A stretch of DNA of 64,000 nucleotides from UBA10649 sp965227045 (GTDB taxonomy: Bacteria > Actinomycetota > Actinomycetes > S36-B12). The notes under the pieces are model-generated. The model was not told the DNA's origin. It did no database searches and worked only from the letters and a program-made list of their open reading frames with translations. A program made the position numbers and the translations under genes. The stretch is from contig OZ245718.1 in assembly GCA_965227045.1 (NCBI GenBank), positions 2,852,001 through 2,916,000 on the forward strand, in the 5' to 3' direction. Positions 1 through 8,625 of this stretch are shown in pieces; position 1 is the first letter of the stretch; every line of letters begins with the position of its first letter.

Positions 1-1
1 G

Positions 2-214
2 GAGATCACGGTCGTGGTCTCGGGTGCGGACCCTGCCGATCAGCGCCAGGCGGCCGGCCTCGACGACGAGCAGGGGTGGGTCGATGCGGTCGCCGCAGTC
101 GAGGCTGACGGTCTGAGCCGTCGCGACGCGATCGCCGAGGTTGCCCAGCGCGCGGGCGTTCCCCGCCGTCAGGTCTACAGCGCGGTCGTGAGGGCGAATC
201 CGCCGCGCCCGTAG
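2..214 (+). CDS. rsmI: 16S rRNA (cytidine(1402)-2'-O)-methyltransferase RsmI, 3' end only
   Basis: This reading frame is already open at the first base and stops at 212-214, so only the last 70 codons of the gene are present. It begins with Glu-Ile-Thr-Val-Val-Val-Ser-Gly-Ala, which matches the conserved GEIT(L/V)VV.GA segment near the end of RsmI. A C-terminal helical part follows, with a helix-turn-helix-like stretch (SRRDAIAEVAQRAGVPRRQVY) typical of the RsmI tail. RsmI methylates the 2'-O of C1402 in 16S rRNA using S-adenosylmethionine. It lies 9 nt upstream of metG, a pairing common in actinobacteria. The identification rests on the C-terminus alone. Confidence 0.75.
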   Translation, partial: EITVVVSGADPADQRQAAGLDDEQGWVDAVAAVEADGLSRRDAIAEVAQRAGVPRRQVYSAVVRANPPRP

Positions 215-223
215 AATCACCGC

Positions 224-1822
224 GTGGCTGATGCATCGAAGGCGTTCTACGCGACTACGCCTATCTATTACGTGAACGATGCGCCGCACATCGGCCATGC
301 CTACACGACCACCGCGGGCGATGTGCTCACGCGCTGGCACCGCCAGCGCGGGGAGAACGTGTGGTTCCTCACCGGTGTCGACGAGCACGGCACGAAGGTC
401 GAGCGTGCCGCAGAGGCCGGCGGCGTGACTCCCCAGCAGTGGGTCGATCGCCTCGTCACCGAGTCGTGGCAGCCCGTGCTCGGCACGATCGACGCGGCGA
501 ACGATGACTTCATCCGTACGACCGAGACCCGTCACGTCAAGGGCGTCCAGGCGTTCTGGGAGACCGTGCGCGACAACGGCTACGTGTACTCGGCGATGTA
601 CGAAGGCCCGTATTGCGTCGGCTGTGAGGAGTTCAAGCTTCCCGGCGACCTGGTCGACGGAGTCGGCGAGTTCGAGGGCGAGAAGGTCTGCGCCATCCAC
701 GGCCGCCCGGTCGATCAGCTGGAGGAGCAGAACTGGTTCTTCCGCCTGTCCGCGTTCCAGGATCTGCTTATCTCGCACTACGAGGCCGACCCGGACGCGA
801 TCCAGCCGCGCAGCGCGCACAACGAGGTGATGTCCTTCATTCGGCAGGGCCTGTCCGACATCTCCATGTCGCGATCAAGCGTCAAGTGGGGCATCCCCCT
901 GCCGTGGGACAACGATCAGGTCATCTACGTCTGGTTCGACGCGCTCCTGAACTACGCCACGGCGGTCGGCTACGGAGCAGACGCCGACACCGCGGAGGGT
1001 CGCCTGTTCGCCGAGGTATGGCCGCCGGACGTCAATCTCGTCGGCAAGGACATCCTGCGCTTCCACGCGGTCTACTGGCCAGCAATGCTGATGGCGGCCG
1101 GCCTCGAGCCGCCGCGCAAGGTTTTCGCGCACGGGTGGCTGCTCGTCGGCGGCGAGAAGATGTCCAAGTCGAAGCTGACCGGCATCGCCCCGGCGCAGAT
1201 CATCGACCACTTCGGCTCTGATGCGTTTCGCTATCACTTCCTGCGGGCGATCCAGTTCGGCCAGGACGGCTCCTTCTCCTGGGAGGACATGGCCGCTCGC
1301 TACACGTCCGAGCTCGCCAACGGCCTCGGCAACCTGGCGTCGCGCGCGACCGCGATGGTCGGTCGCTACTGCGACGGTGTGCTGCCCGCCGCGCACGAGT
1401 TTGGCGACGCCGAGCACGAGATCGCACGCGCGCTCGCCGAGGCGGCCGACATCGCTGACCGCGCGATGGTCGAGCTCGACTTCTCGACGGGCATCACAGC
1501 CGTGAAGGACTTCGTCGAGCAGGTCAACGGATACGTGACCACGCAGGAGCCGTGGGTGCTCGCGAAGGATCCGGCCAGCAGTGCGCGGCTGAACGTCGTT
1601 CTCTACACGATCTGCGATTCGCTGCGTGCGATCGCGGTGCTCTACAACCCGGTGATGCCCAAGGCGATGTCCTCGCTGTGGAGTCAGCTCGGGGCGGAGG
1701 CCGAGCTCGGGCCGATCGCCGAGCAGCGCATCGACGACGTCGGACGTTGGGCGCAACTGCCAGCCGGGTCGATTGTCACCAAGGGCGAGAGCCTGTTCCC
1801 TCGGCTCGACGACGCTCCGTGA
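224..1822 (+). CDS. metG: Methionyl-tRNA synthetase
   Basis: This 532-residue cytoplasmic class I aminoacyl-tRNA synthetase charges tRNA-Met. The Rossmann-fold signature HIGH is at residues 22-25 and KMSKS at 312-316. Between them is a CP-domain zinc knuckle with two cysteine pairs (YCVGCEE, then VCAIHG, where a His replaces one Cys). The rest is the helical anticodon-binding domain. There is no C-terminal EMAP/Trbp111-like dimerisation domain, so it is the short form common in actinobacteria. It starts at GTG 224. The stop codon overlaps the tatD start by 4 nt (GTGA), which suggests translational coupling in the rsmI-metG-tatD-rsmA-ispE run. Confidence 0.97.
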   Translation: MADASKAFYATTPIYYVNDAPHIGHAYTTTAGDVLTRWHRQRGENVWFLTGVDEHGTKVERAAEAGGVTPQQWVDRLVTESWQPVLGTIDAANDDFIRTTETRHVKGVQAFWETVRDNGYVYSAMYEGPYCVGCEEFKLPGDLVDGVGEFEGEKVCAIHGRPVDQLEEQNWFFRLSAFQDLLISHYEADPDAIQPRSAHNEVMSFIRQGLSDISMSRSSVKWGIPLPWDNDQVIYVWFDALLNYATAVGYGADADTAEGRLFAEVWPPDVNLVGKDILRFHAVYWPAMLMAAGLEPPRKVFAHGWLLVGGEKMSKSKLTGIAPAQIIDHFGSDAFRYHFLRAIQFGQDGSFSWEDMAARYTSELANGLGNLASRATAMVGRYCDGVLPAAHEFGDAEHEIARALAEAADIADRAMVELDFSTGITAVKDFVEQVNGYVTTQEPWVLAKDPASSARLNVVLYTICDSLRAIAVLYNPVMPKAMSSLWSQLGAEAELGPIAEQRIDDVGRWAQLPAGSIVTKGESLFPRLDDAP

Positions 1823-2664
1823 ACGCGATCGCGGCGCCGGAGCCTCTGCTGGCACCGGTGATCGACACGCATACCCACCTGAACCTGCACGATCGCTACC
1901 TGCACGGCGACGTCGTTCCCGATCCGGATGAGCTGCTGGCCCTCGCGGCGTCGGTCGGCGTCACGAAGGTCGTGCAGATCGGCTGCGACCTGGACTATGC
2001 ACGCGCTTCGGTGGAGATGGCTCGGTCGCGACCCGACGTGATCGTCGGCGTCTCGATCCACCCCAACGACGCCGCGCAGCTGCACGCAGACCACGGCGCA
2101 GCGGCTCTCGATGCGGCGCTCGACGAGATAGCGACCCTCGCGCGGGAGGACGTGGTGCGCGCCGTCGGAGAGACCGGCCTGGACTATTTCCGTACTGAGC
2201 AGGCACTGCATGCTGCGCAGCACCACGCGTTCCGGCGGCACATCGCGATGGCCAAGGACGTCGACAAGGCACTGGTCATCCACGATCGTGATGCGCACGA
2301 CGACGTCATCGCGATCCTCGACGACTGCGGTGCGCCGCGGACCGTCATCTTCCATTGCTTCAGCGGAGACGCGGCAATGGCCGAGCTGTGCGCCAGCCGA
2401 GGCTGGTACATGTCCTTCGCCGGACCGATCACCTACAAGGCGAACGACGGACTTCGCGCCGCGCTCTCGGTGGTCCCCGACGACCTCGTGCTCGTCGAGA
2501 CTGACGCGCCGTACCTGACTCCCGTGCCACAGCGTGGCAAGCCGAACGCGTCCTACCTGATGCCGCACACGGTGCGCTTCATGGCACAGGTGCGCGGCGT
2601 CGACGAGGCGACCCTCTGCGCACAGCTCTTCGGAAACGCACAACGCGCGTTCGGAGAGTGGTGA
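1819..2664 (+). CDS. tatD: TatD family metal-dependent deoxyribonuclease
   Basis: This 281-residue amidohydrolase-fold enzyme belongs to the TatD/YcfH family of metal-dependent 3'-5' exonucleases acting in DNA/RNA turnover. Visible metal-ligand motifs are DTHTHLN near residue 16, GETGLDY near 116 (the conserved Glu), HDRDAHDD near 155, FHCFSG near 176 and ETDAPYL near 226. GTG at 1819 is chosen because it overlaps the metG stop in a GTGA motif and places the first metal motif at the usual distance from the N-terminus. The frame is open further upstream, but that part is antisense-like metG sequence. TatD between metG and rsmA is conserved in actinobacteria; here no rpf gene lies between tatD and rsmA. 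Confidence 0.93.
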   Translation: MNAIAAPEPLLAPVIDTHTHLNLHDRYLHGDVVPDPDELLALAASVGVTKVVQIGCDLDYARASVEMARSRPDVIVGVSIHPNDAAQLHADHGAAALDAALDEIATLAREDVVRAVGETGLDYFRTEQALHAAQHHAFRRHIAMAKDVDKALVIHDRDAHDDVIAILDDCGAPRTVIFHCFSGDAAMAELCASRGWYMSFAGPITYKANDGLRAALSVVPDDLVLVETDAPYLTPVPQRGKPNASYLMPHTVRFMAQVRGVDEATLCAQLFGNAQRAFGEW

Positions 2665-3542
2665 CGAGCCCGGACGCCGCGCTGCTGGGCGGCGGCGATA
2701 TCCGGGCGCTCGTCAACGAGTTGGGGATCCGCCCGACGAAACGATGGGGACAGAACTTTGTCACCGACCCGAACACGGTGCGACGGATCGTCCGCTCTGC
2801 TCGGCTGCGCCTCGACGACGTCGTGCTGGAAGTCGGGCCTGGACTCGGCAGCCTGACGCTCGGTCTGCTGCCGGCGGCGAAGCACGTGGTGGCCGTGGAG
2901 ATCGACCCGCGCCTGGCCGAGCGACTTCCGCGGACGGTGTCCGAACGCCTTCCCGATTACGCCGACCGACTGACCGTTGTCGAGGCAGACGCGATGCGCC
3001 TTGATCGCGTCACGCCCGAACCGACGGCGCTCGTCGCGAACCTCCCGTACAACATCGCGGTTCCCGTGGTGCTGCATCTGCTCGACGCGGTCCCGACGAT
3101 CAACACCGTCCTGGTGATGGTGCAGAAGGAGGTCGCCGACCGGCTGGTGGCCGGACCGGGGAGCCGCGTCTACGGCGTCCCGAGCGTCAAGGCCCGCTGG
3201 TACTGCGATGTCGAGGCGGCGGGGAATGTCGGCACGTCGGTGTTCTGGCCGGTGCCGCACGTCGAGTCCGGTCTGGTGCGCATGACCCGAAGGGAGCCGC
3301 CGGAGAGCGCGAGCGGTCGGGCGGCGACCTTCGCGACGATCGACGCGGCGTTCTCGCAACGACGCAAGATGCTGCGGTCGGCGCTCGCGGTTCTCGCTGG
3401 CGGCCCGGACGCCGCCGAGCGAGCCTTGGTCGCTGCGGGAGTCGCTCCAACGGAGCGCGGCGAGAGTCTGAGCCTGGAGGAGTTCGCCAGGATCAGCGAC
3501 GCGCTCGCCGACGGTGGCGCGTTGTCCGCCGATTCGGTTTAG
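2658..3542 (+). CDS. rsmA: 16S rRNA (adenine(1518)-N6/adenine(1519)-N6)-dimethyltransferase (KsgA)
   Basis: This 294-residue SAM-dependent enzyme dimethylates two adjacent adenines in helix 45 of 16S rRNA late in 30S assembly. Motif X is seen as the KRWGQNFVTDP segment near residue 30. The SAM-binding GPGLG is at 60-64, and the catalytic motif IV NLPY is at 128-131. The C-terminal helical domain carries the conserved FSQRRKMLR segment. The start is GTG 2658 or the next codon, GTG 2661. Either one overlaps the end of tatD, so the two are probably translationally coupled. Confidence 0.95.
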   Translation: MVTSPDAALLGGGDIRALVNELGIRPTKRWGQNFVTDPNTVRRIVRSARLRLDDVVLEVGPGLGSLTLGLLPAAKHVVAVEIDPRLAERLPRTVSERLPDYADRLTVVEADAMRLDRVTPEPTALVANLPYNIAVPVVLHLLDAVPTINTVLVMVQKEVADRLVAGPGSRVYGVPSVKARWYCDVEAAGNVGTSVFWPVPHVESGLVRMTRREPPESASGRAATFATIDAAFSQRRKMLRSALAVLAGGPDAAERALVAAGVAPTERGESLSLEEFARISDALADGGALSADSV

Positions 3543-3548
3543 CCTTCG

Positions 3549-4463
3549 GTGGTGGCGATGTCATCGGTGACCGTCCGCGTTCCCGCGAAAGTCAACCTTC
3601 AGTTGTCGGTCGGACCCCTGCGGGCCGACGGATTCCACGGCCTCGCGACGGTCTTCCAGGCCGTCAATCTCACTGACGAGATCGTCGCGCGACCACGTGA
3701 GGACGCGGGCATATCGCTCAGCATGTCGGGGGAGGGCGAGGGCACGATCCCGCTCGACTCCGGCAACCTCGCCTACCGGGCCGCGGAACTGCTCGCCGCC
3801 CATGCCGGGATCGAACCCTCGGTGGACCTGCACATTCACAAGACGATTCCGATCGCAGGTGGCATGGCGGGAGGAAGTGCCGACGCGGCTGGAGCGCTCG
3901 TGGCCTGCGATGCCCTGTGGCGGCTCGCCACGTCGCGAGAGGAGCTCATGGAACTGGCCGCCGAGCTGGGCTCTGACGTTCCCTTCGCGCTGCACGGCGG
4001 CACCGCGATTGGCACGGGGCGAGGCGAGCAGCTCATGCCGGTGCTCTCCCGCGGCACGTACCACTGGGTCTTCGCCCTCGCCGAGAACGGCATGTCCACG
4101 CCGGATGTCTACGCGGCGTGCGACCGGCTGCGCGACGGAGAGCAGGTAGCAGATCCGACCGTGTCGGACGAGCTCATGCATGCCGTTCGGGCCGGGGATC
4201 CGGTGCTGCTGGGACGCGCGCTGAGCAACGACCTCCAGGCCGCGGCGGTCTCCCTGCGGCCGATGCTCGCACAGGTGCTCGACGTGGGGGAGGACTACGG
4301 CGCCCTTGGCGGGGTCGTCTCGGGCAGCGGGCCGACATGCGCCTTCTTGACCCGTGACGAGGAGCACTCGCTGGACATCGCGGTTGCCCTGACCGCTTCG
4401 GGGGTATGTCGTTCCGTGAAGCGGGCCACCGGACCGGTCGCAGGCGCCCGAATCGTCGGCTGA
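3549..4463 (+). CDS. ispE: 4-diphosphocytidyl-2-C-methyl-D-erythritol kinase
   Basis: This GHMP-superfamily kinase of about 304 residues phosphorylates CDP-methylerythritol in the MEP pathway to isopentenyl diphosphate. The N-terminal VPAKVNLQLSVG segment, the ATP-binding P-x3-GGMAGGSADA loop (about residues 101-112) and the C-terminal VSGSGPTCAF motif are all present. The start is uncertain among GTG 3549, GTG 3552 and ATG 3558; no strong ribosome-binding site decides. It closes the metG-tatD-rsmA-ispE run and supplies precursors for the menaquinone tail made by the prenyl synthase at 59070. It is followed by a long hairpin. Confidence 0.95.
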   Translation: MVAMSSVTVRVPAKVNLQLSVGPLRADGFHGLATVFQAVNLTDEIVARPREDAGISLSMSGEGEGTIPLDSGNLAYRAAELLAAHAGIEPSVDLHIHKTIPIAGGMAGGSADAAGALVACDALWRLATSREELMELAAELGSDVPFALHGGTAIGTGRGEQLMPVLSRGTYHWVFALAENGMSTPDVYAACDRLRDGEQVADPTVSDELMHAVRAGDPVLLGRALSNDLQAAAVSLRPMLAQVLDVGEDYGALGGVVSGSGPTCAFLTRDEEHSLDIAVALTASGVCRSVKRATGPVAGARIVG

Positions 4464-4477
4464 ACGGCCCGCCTCTT

Positions 4478-4539
4478 CGCGAGTGGGCAGTTGTCGGGGT
4501 CAAACCAGCCGCCGGCACCCCGACAAGTGCCCACTCGCG
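4478..4539. repeat. Intergenic inverted repeat, GAGTGGGCAGTTGTCGGGGT family, copy 1
   Basis: Two 23-nt arms (4478-4500 and 4517-4539) are complementary except at one position and flank a 16-nt loop. The arm core is CGAGTGGGCAGTTGTCGGGG. The same core forms the palindrome at 41489-41546. It lies 14 nt after ispE and before the clpC promoter. It could be an ispE terminator, but no T-run follows on either strand. It could also be a dispersed palindromic repeat. Confidence 0.85.
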
Positions 4540-4574
4540 GAGGTGGGGGCTTCGCTGTTGGCGTACAGGAGCGC

Positions 4575-4600
4575 GGAACAGCGAAGACTTCACGAGGGTT
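4575..4600 (+). promoter_or_regulatory. Candidate sigma-R/sigma-H type promoter of clpC
   Basis: GGAAC at 4575-4579 is followed by exactly 18 nt and then GTT at 4598-4600. This fits the GGAA(T/C)-N18-GTT consensus of the thiol-oxidative-stress ECF sigma factors SigR (Streptomyces) and SigH (mycobacteria, corynebacteria). clpC is a known member of such regulons. The site would give a leader of about 85-90 nt before the ATG at 4695. The match is by eye and no start-site data are available. Confidence 0.55.
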
Positions 4601-4694
4601 TAACAGGGAGCAAGGCACTGGCGGGGAGCCGATGGGTTCCAGCGCGGTTAGCATTTACTCAAGTCACGCAAGGCAGAAGGACGGAGCGAGCGAA

Positions 4695-7193
4695 ATGTTC
4701 GAGAGGTTCACCGATCGGGCCCGACGGGTTGTGGTGCTGGCGCAGGAAGAGGCGCGCATGCTCAACCACAACTACATCGGCACCGAGCACATCCTTCTGG
4801 GCCTCATCCACGAGGGCGAGGGCGTAGCCGCCAAGGCCCTCGAGAGCCTCGGCATCTCGCTGGAGGCCGTCCGCCAGCAGGTCGAGGAGATCATCGGCCA
4901 GGGCCAGCAGGCGCCCAGCGGGCACATCCCCTTCACTCCGCGCGCCAAGAAGGTCCTCGAGCTGAGCCTGCGCGAGGCGTTGCAGCTCGGCCACAACTAC
5001 ATCGGCACCGAGCACATCCTGCTCGGCCTCATCCGCGAGGGCGAGGGCGTCGCCGCCCAGGTCCTCGTCAAGCTGGGCGCCGACCTCAACCGCGTTCGCC
5101 AGCAGGTCATCCAGCTGCTGAGCGGCTACCAGGGCAAGGAGCCGGCAGCCGCCGGCGGCCCCGCAGAGGGCACGCCGTCGACCTCACTCGTCCTCGACCA
5201 GTTCGGTCGCAACCTCACCGCAGCCGCGCGTGAGGGCCGCCTCGACCCCGTCATCGGGCGCGAGAAGGAGATCGAGCGCGTGATGCAGGTGCTGTCGCGT
5301 CGCACCAAGAACAACCCGGTCCTCATCGGCGAGCCCGGCGTCGGCAAGACGGCGATCGTCGAGGGCCTGGCCCAGAACATCATCAAGGGCGAGGTCCCCG
5401 AGACCCTCAAGGACAAGCAGCTCTACACGCTCGACCTCGGCGCGCTCGTCGCCGGCAGCCGCTACCGCGGTGACTTCGAGGAGCGACTGAAGAAGGTGCT
5501 CAAGGAGATCCGCACCCGCGGCGACATCATCTTGTTCATCGACGAGATGCACACCCTCGTCGGCGCAGGTGCTGCCGAGGGCGCGATCGACGCGGCGAGC
5601 ATCCTCAAGCCGATGCTCGCGCGCGGCGAGCTCCAGACGATCGGTGCGACGACCCTCGACGAGTACCGCAAGTACGTCGAGAAGGATGCCGCTCTCGAGC
5701 GCCGCTTCGCCCCTATCCAGGTCCAGGCGCCTGACGTCAAGGACACCGTCGAGATCCTCCGCGGTCTTCGCGATCGTTACGAGTCGCATCACCGCGTCTC
5801 GATCACCGATGGCGCACTCGAGGCTGCGGCCCGCCTGTCGGACCGCTACATCTCCGACCGTCAGCTGCCCGACAAGGCCATCGACCTCATCGACGAGGCC
5901 GGCTCGCGCCTGCGCATCCGTCGCATGACCGCGCCGCCGGACCTTCGCGAGTTCGATGACCGCATCGCAACCGTCCGCAAGGACAAGGAGTCGGCGATCG
6001 ACGCACAGGACTTCGAGAAGGCCGCGAACCTTCGCGACCAGGAGAAGCGCCTGCTCGGCGAGAAGGCCGATCGCGAGCGCGAGTGGAAGGCCGGCGACCT
6101 CGACGTCGTGGCCGAGGTTGACGAGCGGCTCATCGGCGAGGTCCTCGCCCTGATGACCGGCATTCCCGTCTCCGACCTCACCGAGGACGACATCGCACGC
6201 CTGCTGCGCATGGAGGACGAACTGCACAAGCGCGTCATCGGCCAGGAGCAGGCGATCAAGGCCCTGTCCAAGTCGATCCGCCGCACCCGCGCGGGCCTTA
6301 AGGACCCGAAGCGTCCGTCGGGCTCGTTCATCTTCGCCGGACCATCAGGCGTCGGAAAGACCGAGCTCAGCAAGACGCTCGCCGAGTTCCTCTTCGGCGA
6401 CGAGGATGCGCTGATCGCGCTCGACATGAGCGAGTTCTCCGAGCGTCACACCGCGTCTCGGCTGTTCGGCTCCCCTCCCGGCTACGTCGGATACGAAGAG
6501 GGTGGGCAGCTCACCGAGAAGGTTCGGCGCAAGCCGTTCTCCGTCGTGCTGTTCGACGAGGTCGAGAAGGCGCACCCGGACATCTTCAACTCGCTGCTGC
6601 AGGTGCTCGAGGAGGGACGTCTCACCGACGCCCAGGGTCGTGTGGTCGACTTCAAGAACACCGTCATCATCATGACGACCAACCTCGGCAGCCGCGACGT
6701 GTCCAAGGGCCAGACCCTTGGCTTCGCCCCGGACAACGACGACGAGAGCGCGTACGAGCGGATGAAGGCGAAGGTGCAGCAGGAACTCAAGCAGCACTTC
6801 CGTCCGGAGTTCCTCAACCGCATCGACGACGTCATCGTCTTCCACCAGCTCACCGAGAACGAGATCGTGCAGATCGTCGACCTGATGATCGCGAACCTCG
6901 AGAAGCGTCTCGACGAGCAGGACATGGCGATCGAGCTCACGCCCGCGGCCAAGGCACTGCTCGCGGCTCGCGGGTACGACACGAGCCTGGGGGCGCGCCC
7001 GTTGCGTCGGACGATTCAACGCGACATCGAGGACCCGCTGAGTGAGAAGATGCTGTTCGGTGACATGAACCCCGGGTCGATCGTTCTGGTCGATGTGGCA
7101 ACCGACGGCGGCGACGAGGCATTCTCATTCACGGCGCTCCCGAAGGCCGAGCTGCCGGACGTGCCACCGGTCGTGACTGTCGATCAGGAGTAA
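4695..7193 (+). CDS. clpC: ATP-dependent Clp protease ATP-binding subunit ClpC
   Basis: This 832-residue Hsp100 unfoldase feeds substrates to ClpP in the cytoplasm. It has two N-terminal Clp-N repeats (residues 1 to about 140, each with an NHNYIGTEHILLGLI-like segment). The first AAA+ domain has Walker A GEPGVGKT at 212-219. A UVR/middle domain lies near 415-455, and the second AAA+ domain has Walker A GPSGVGKT at 549-556. The C-terminal D2-small domain follows. The start is ATG 4695, after a purine-rich stretch and aligned with the family N-terminus MFERFTDRARR. The frame is open further upstream through the hairpin, but that part is not protein-like. A SigR/H-type promoter lies about 95 nt upstream. 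Confidence 0.97.
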   Translation: MFERFTDRARRVVVLAQEEARMLNHNYIGTEHILLGLIHEGEGVAAKALESLGISLEAVRQQVEEIIGQGQQAPSGHIPFTPRAKKVLELSLREALQLGHNYIGTEHILLGLIREGEGVAAQVLVKLGADLNRVRQQVIQLLSGYQGKEPAAAGGPAEGTPSTSLVLDQFGRNLTAAAREGRLDPVIGREKEIERVMQVLSRRTKNNPVLIGEPGVGKTAIVEGLAQNIIKGEVPETLKDKQLYTLDLGALVAGSRYRGDFEERLKKVLKEIRTRGDIILFIDEMHTLVGAGAAEGAIDAASILKPMLARGELQTIGATTLDEYRKYVEKDAALERRFAPIQVQAPDVKDTVEILRGLRDRYESHHRVSITDGALEAAARLSDRYISDRQLPDKAIDLIDEAGSRLRIRRMTAPPDLREFDDRIATVRKDKESAIDAQDFEKAANLRDQEKRLLGEKADREREWKAGDLDVVAEVDERLIGEVLALMTGIPVSDLTEDDIARLLRMEDELHKRVIGQEQAIKALSKSIRRTRAGLKDPKRPSGSFIFAGPSGVGKTELSKTLAEFLFGDEDALIALDMSEFSERHTASRLFGSPPGYVGYEEGGQLTEKVRRKPFSVVLFDEVEKAHPDIFNSLLQVLEEGRLTDAQGRVVDFKNTVIIMTTNLGSRDVSKGQTLGFAPDNDDESAYERMKAKVQQELKQHFRPEFLNRIDDVIVFHQLTENEIVQIVDLMIANLEKRLDEQDMAIELTPAAKALLAARGYDTSLGARPLRRTIQRDIEDPLSEKMLFGDMNPGSIVLVDVATDGGDEAFSFTALPKAELPDVPPVVTVDQE

Positions 7194-7214
7194 CCGAGCT
7201 GAGGGGACTGCACC

Positions 7215-7688
7215 GTGGCAAACGGCCCGCTGATCCCCGGCATGCGGGAGTTCGACAGACCGGGCAGGGGCTGGCCGAGTTGGATCCTGTGGCTGATCGC
7301 CGCGGTGGCGGTGCTCCTCGTGCTCGTGCTGGCCGCAGGATTCGTCGGCGGCGTCGGACCGCTGCGGACACTGGGGCTGGCGACCACCGAACTGACCCCG
7401 GTGCAGTACCGGCCGACGGCCACGGACACCGTCATTCAGGTCGCCGTCGCGATGCCGCCCTCGGGGCTGTGTCGCGACGACGACGTGACGGTCACCTCGT
7501 TCGAGCGCAGCAATCGCATCGAGGTCGAGAGCAGTGTGACGCGGTCGCGTCGGTCGAACTGCCCCGTCACGATCATCGGCGGGGACCTCAGATGGGTCGA
7601 TGTCATGCTCGACGAGCCGCTCGGCACGCGCACGGTGGTCCGCCTCACCGATCGCCAGGCGCTGCCGCGAGAGACGTCCGCGAACTGA
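7215..7688 (+). CDS. Small single-pass membrane protein of unknown function
   Basis: This 157-residue protein is not recognised as a named family. It has a short cytoplasmic N-terminus and one hydrophobic helix at about residues 22-46. An extracytoplasmic domain of about 110 residues follows, predicted to be mostly beta. It contains two cysteines (in GLCRDD and SNCPV) that could form a disulfide. It starts at GTG 7215, 21 nt after clpC and in the same direction, so it could be co-transcribed. It ends 1 nt before the end of the convergent mutY gene. Confidence 0.7.
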   Translation: MANGPLIPGMREFDRPGRGWPSWILWLIAAVAVLLVLVLAAGFVGGVGPLRTLGLATTELTPVQYRPTATDTVIQVAVAMPPSGLCRDDDVTVTSFERSNRIEVESSVTRSRRSNCPVTIIGGDLRWVDVMLDEPLGTRTVVRLTDRQALPRETSAN

Positions 7689-7689
7689 G

Positions 7690-8577
7690 TCAGTGCGGCA
7701 GGCGCACCCGGCCCTCGGGCAGGCGAACTGCCAGTCCGTCCGTAACGAGTCCGGCCAGCGCGCGCTCGCGCTGCGTGCCATCGGGCCACGCTGCGGTCAA
7801 CTCGCTCTCCTCTGCAGCGTCGATCGCCCCGCGAAGCACGTGCATGATGGCGCCGCGTGCCTCCCGATCGCTGCCCGCGTAGGTCGGCTGGATCCGTCGG
7901 GGAGCGGGAGCCGGTCGGCCCTCCTCGGTCCACAGGCAGAAGTGGACGACCGGGCAGCGGTCGCACAGAGGTGATCGCGCCTTGCACACCACGGCGCCGA
8001 ACTCCATGACTGCGGCGGACCATCGAGCGCTGCGCGCATCCGATTCGGGCCACAGGTCGTTCGATCGGACCCGCTCCGCGGTAGTGATGTGATCGAGTTG
8101 CTGCGCCGTGCCATCGAGGGTCCGCGCCAGAACCCGGCGCACGTTGGTGTCGAGCACGATGGATCGTCGTCCGAAGGCGAATGCCTGGACCGCCGCCGCG
8201 GTGTACTCGCCGACCCCCGGCAGGCTCCGCAGCGACTCTGCGTCCGACGGCACCTGACCGCCGAAATCCCGCGTGATGACACCGGCACTGGCGTGCAGGC
8301 GAGCCGCGCGGCGCGGGTATCCCAGGCGTCCCCAGGCACGCAACGCGTCGGCGAGGGGCGCCGAGGCGAGGTCACCTGGGGTCGGCCAGGTCGCCAGCCA
8401 CGTGTGCCAGATGGGGATCACTCGCTCCGCCGGCGTCTGTTGCAGCATGAACTCGCTCACGAGAACGCCCCATGGCGAGCTGTGCCGCCACGGCAGGTCG
8501 CGTTCGTGCTCGTCGAACCACGCAATGAGCGCGGGCACGATCGGCGACTCGACTCGCTGCGCGTCCTGATTGCCCAC
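7690..8577 (-). CDS. mutY: A/G-specific adenine DNA glycosylase MutY (short form)
   Basis: This 295-residue base-excision repair enzyme removes adenine mispaired with 8-oxoguanine. It shows the catalytic Glu42 in SEFMLQQT, the helix-hairpin-helix LPGVGEYTAAAV at about 119-130 and the catalytic Asp143 in LDTNVRRV. The [4Fe-4S] ligands are Cys198, Cys205, Cys208 and Cys214 (C-x6-C-x2-C-x5-C). The NUDIX-like C-terminal domain that recognises 8-oxoG in longer MutY proteins is absent, as in many actinobacterial versions. It starts at GTG 8577. It is convergent with the membrane-protein gene at 7215 and divergent from 8626. Confidence 0.94.
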   Translation of the reverse strand: MGNQDAQRVESPIVPALIAWFDEHERDLPWRHSSPWGVLVSEFMLQQTPAERVIPIWHTWLATWPTPGDLASAPLADALRAWGRLGYPRRAARLHASAGVITRDFGGQVPSDAESLRSLPGVGEYTAAAVQAFAFGRRSIVLDTNVRRVLARTLDGTAQQLDHITTAERVRSNDLWPESDARSARWSAAVMEFGAVVCKARSPLCDRCPVVHFCLWTEEGRPAPAPRRIQPTYAGSDREARGAIMHVLRGAIDAAEESELTAAWPDGTQRERALAGLVTDGLAVRLPEGRVRLPH

Positions 8578-8625
8578 ACCGGGATCCTGTCAGGTAGTTG
8601 CCGCCGCTCCGGGTACCGTGGACCT

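Noticed and set aside
5184..6227. 347-codon minus-strand frame inside clpC
   Set aside because: Low-complexity Leu/Asp/Val pattern mirroring clpC third positions; no start signal.
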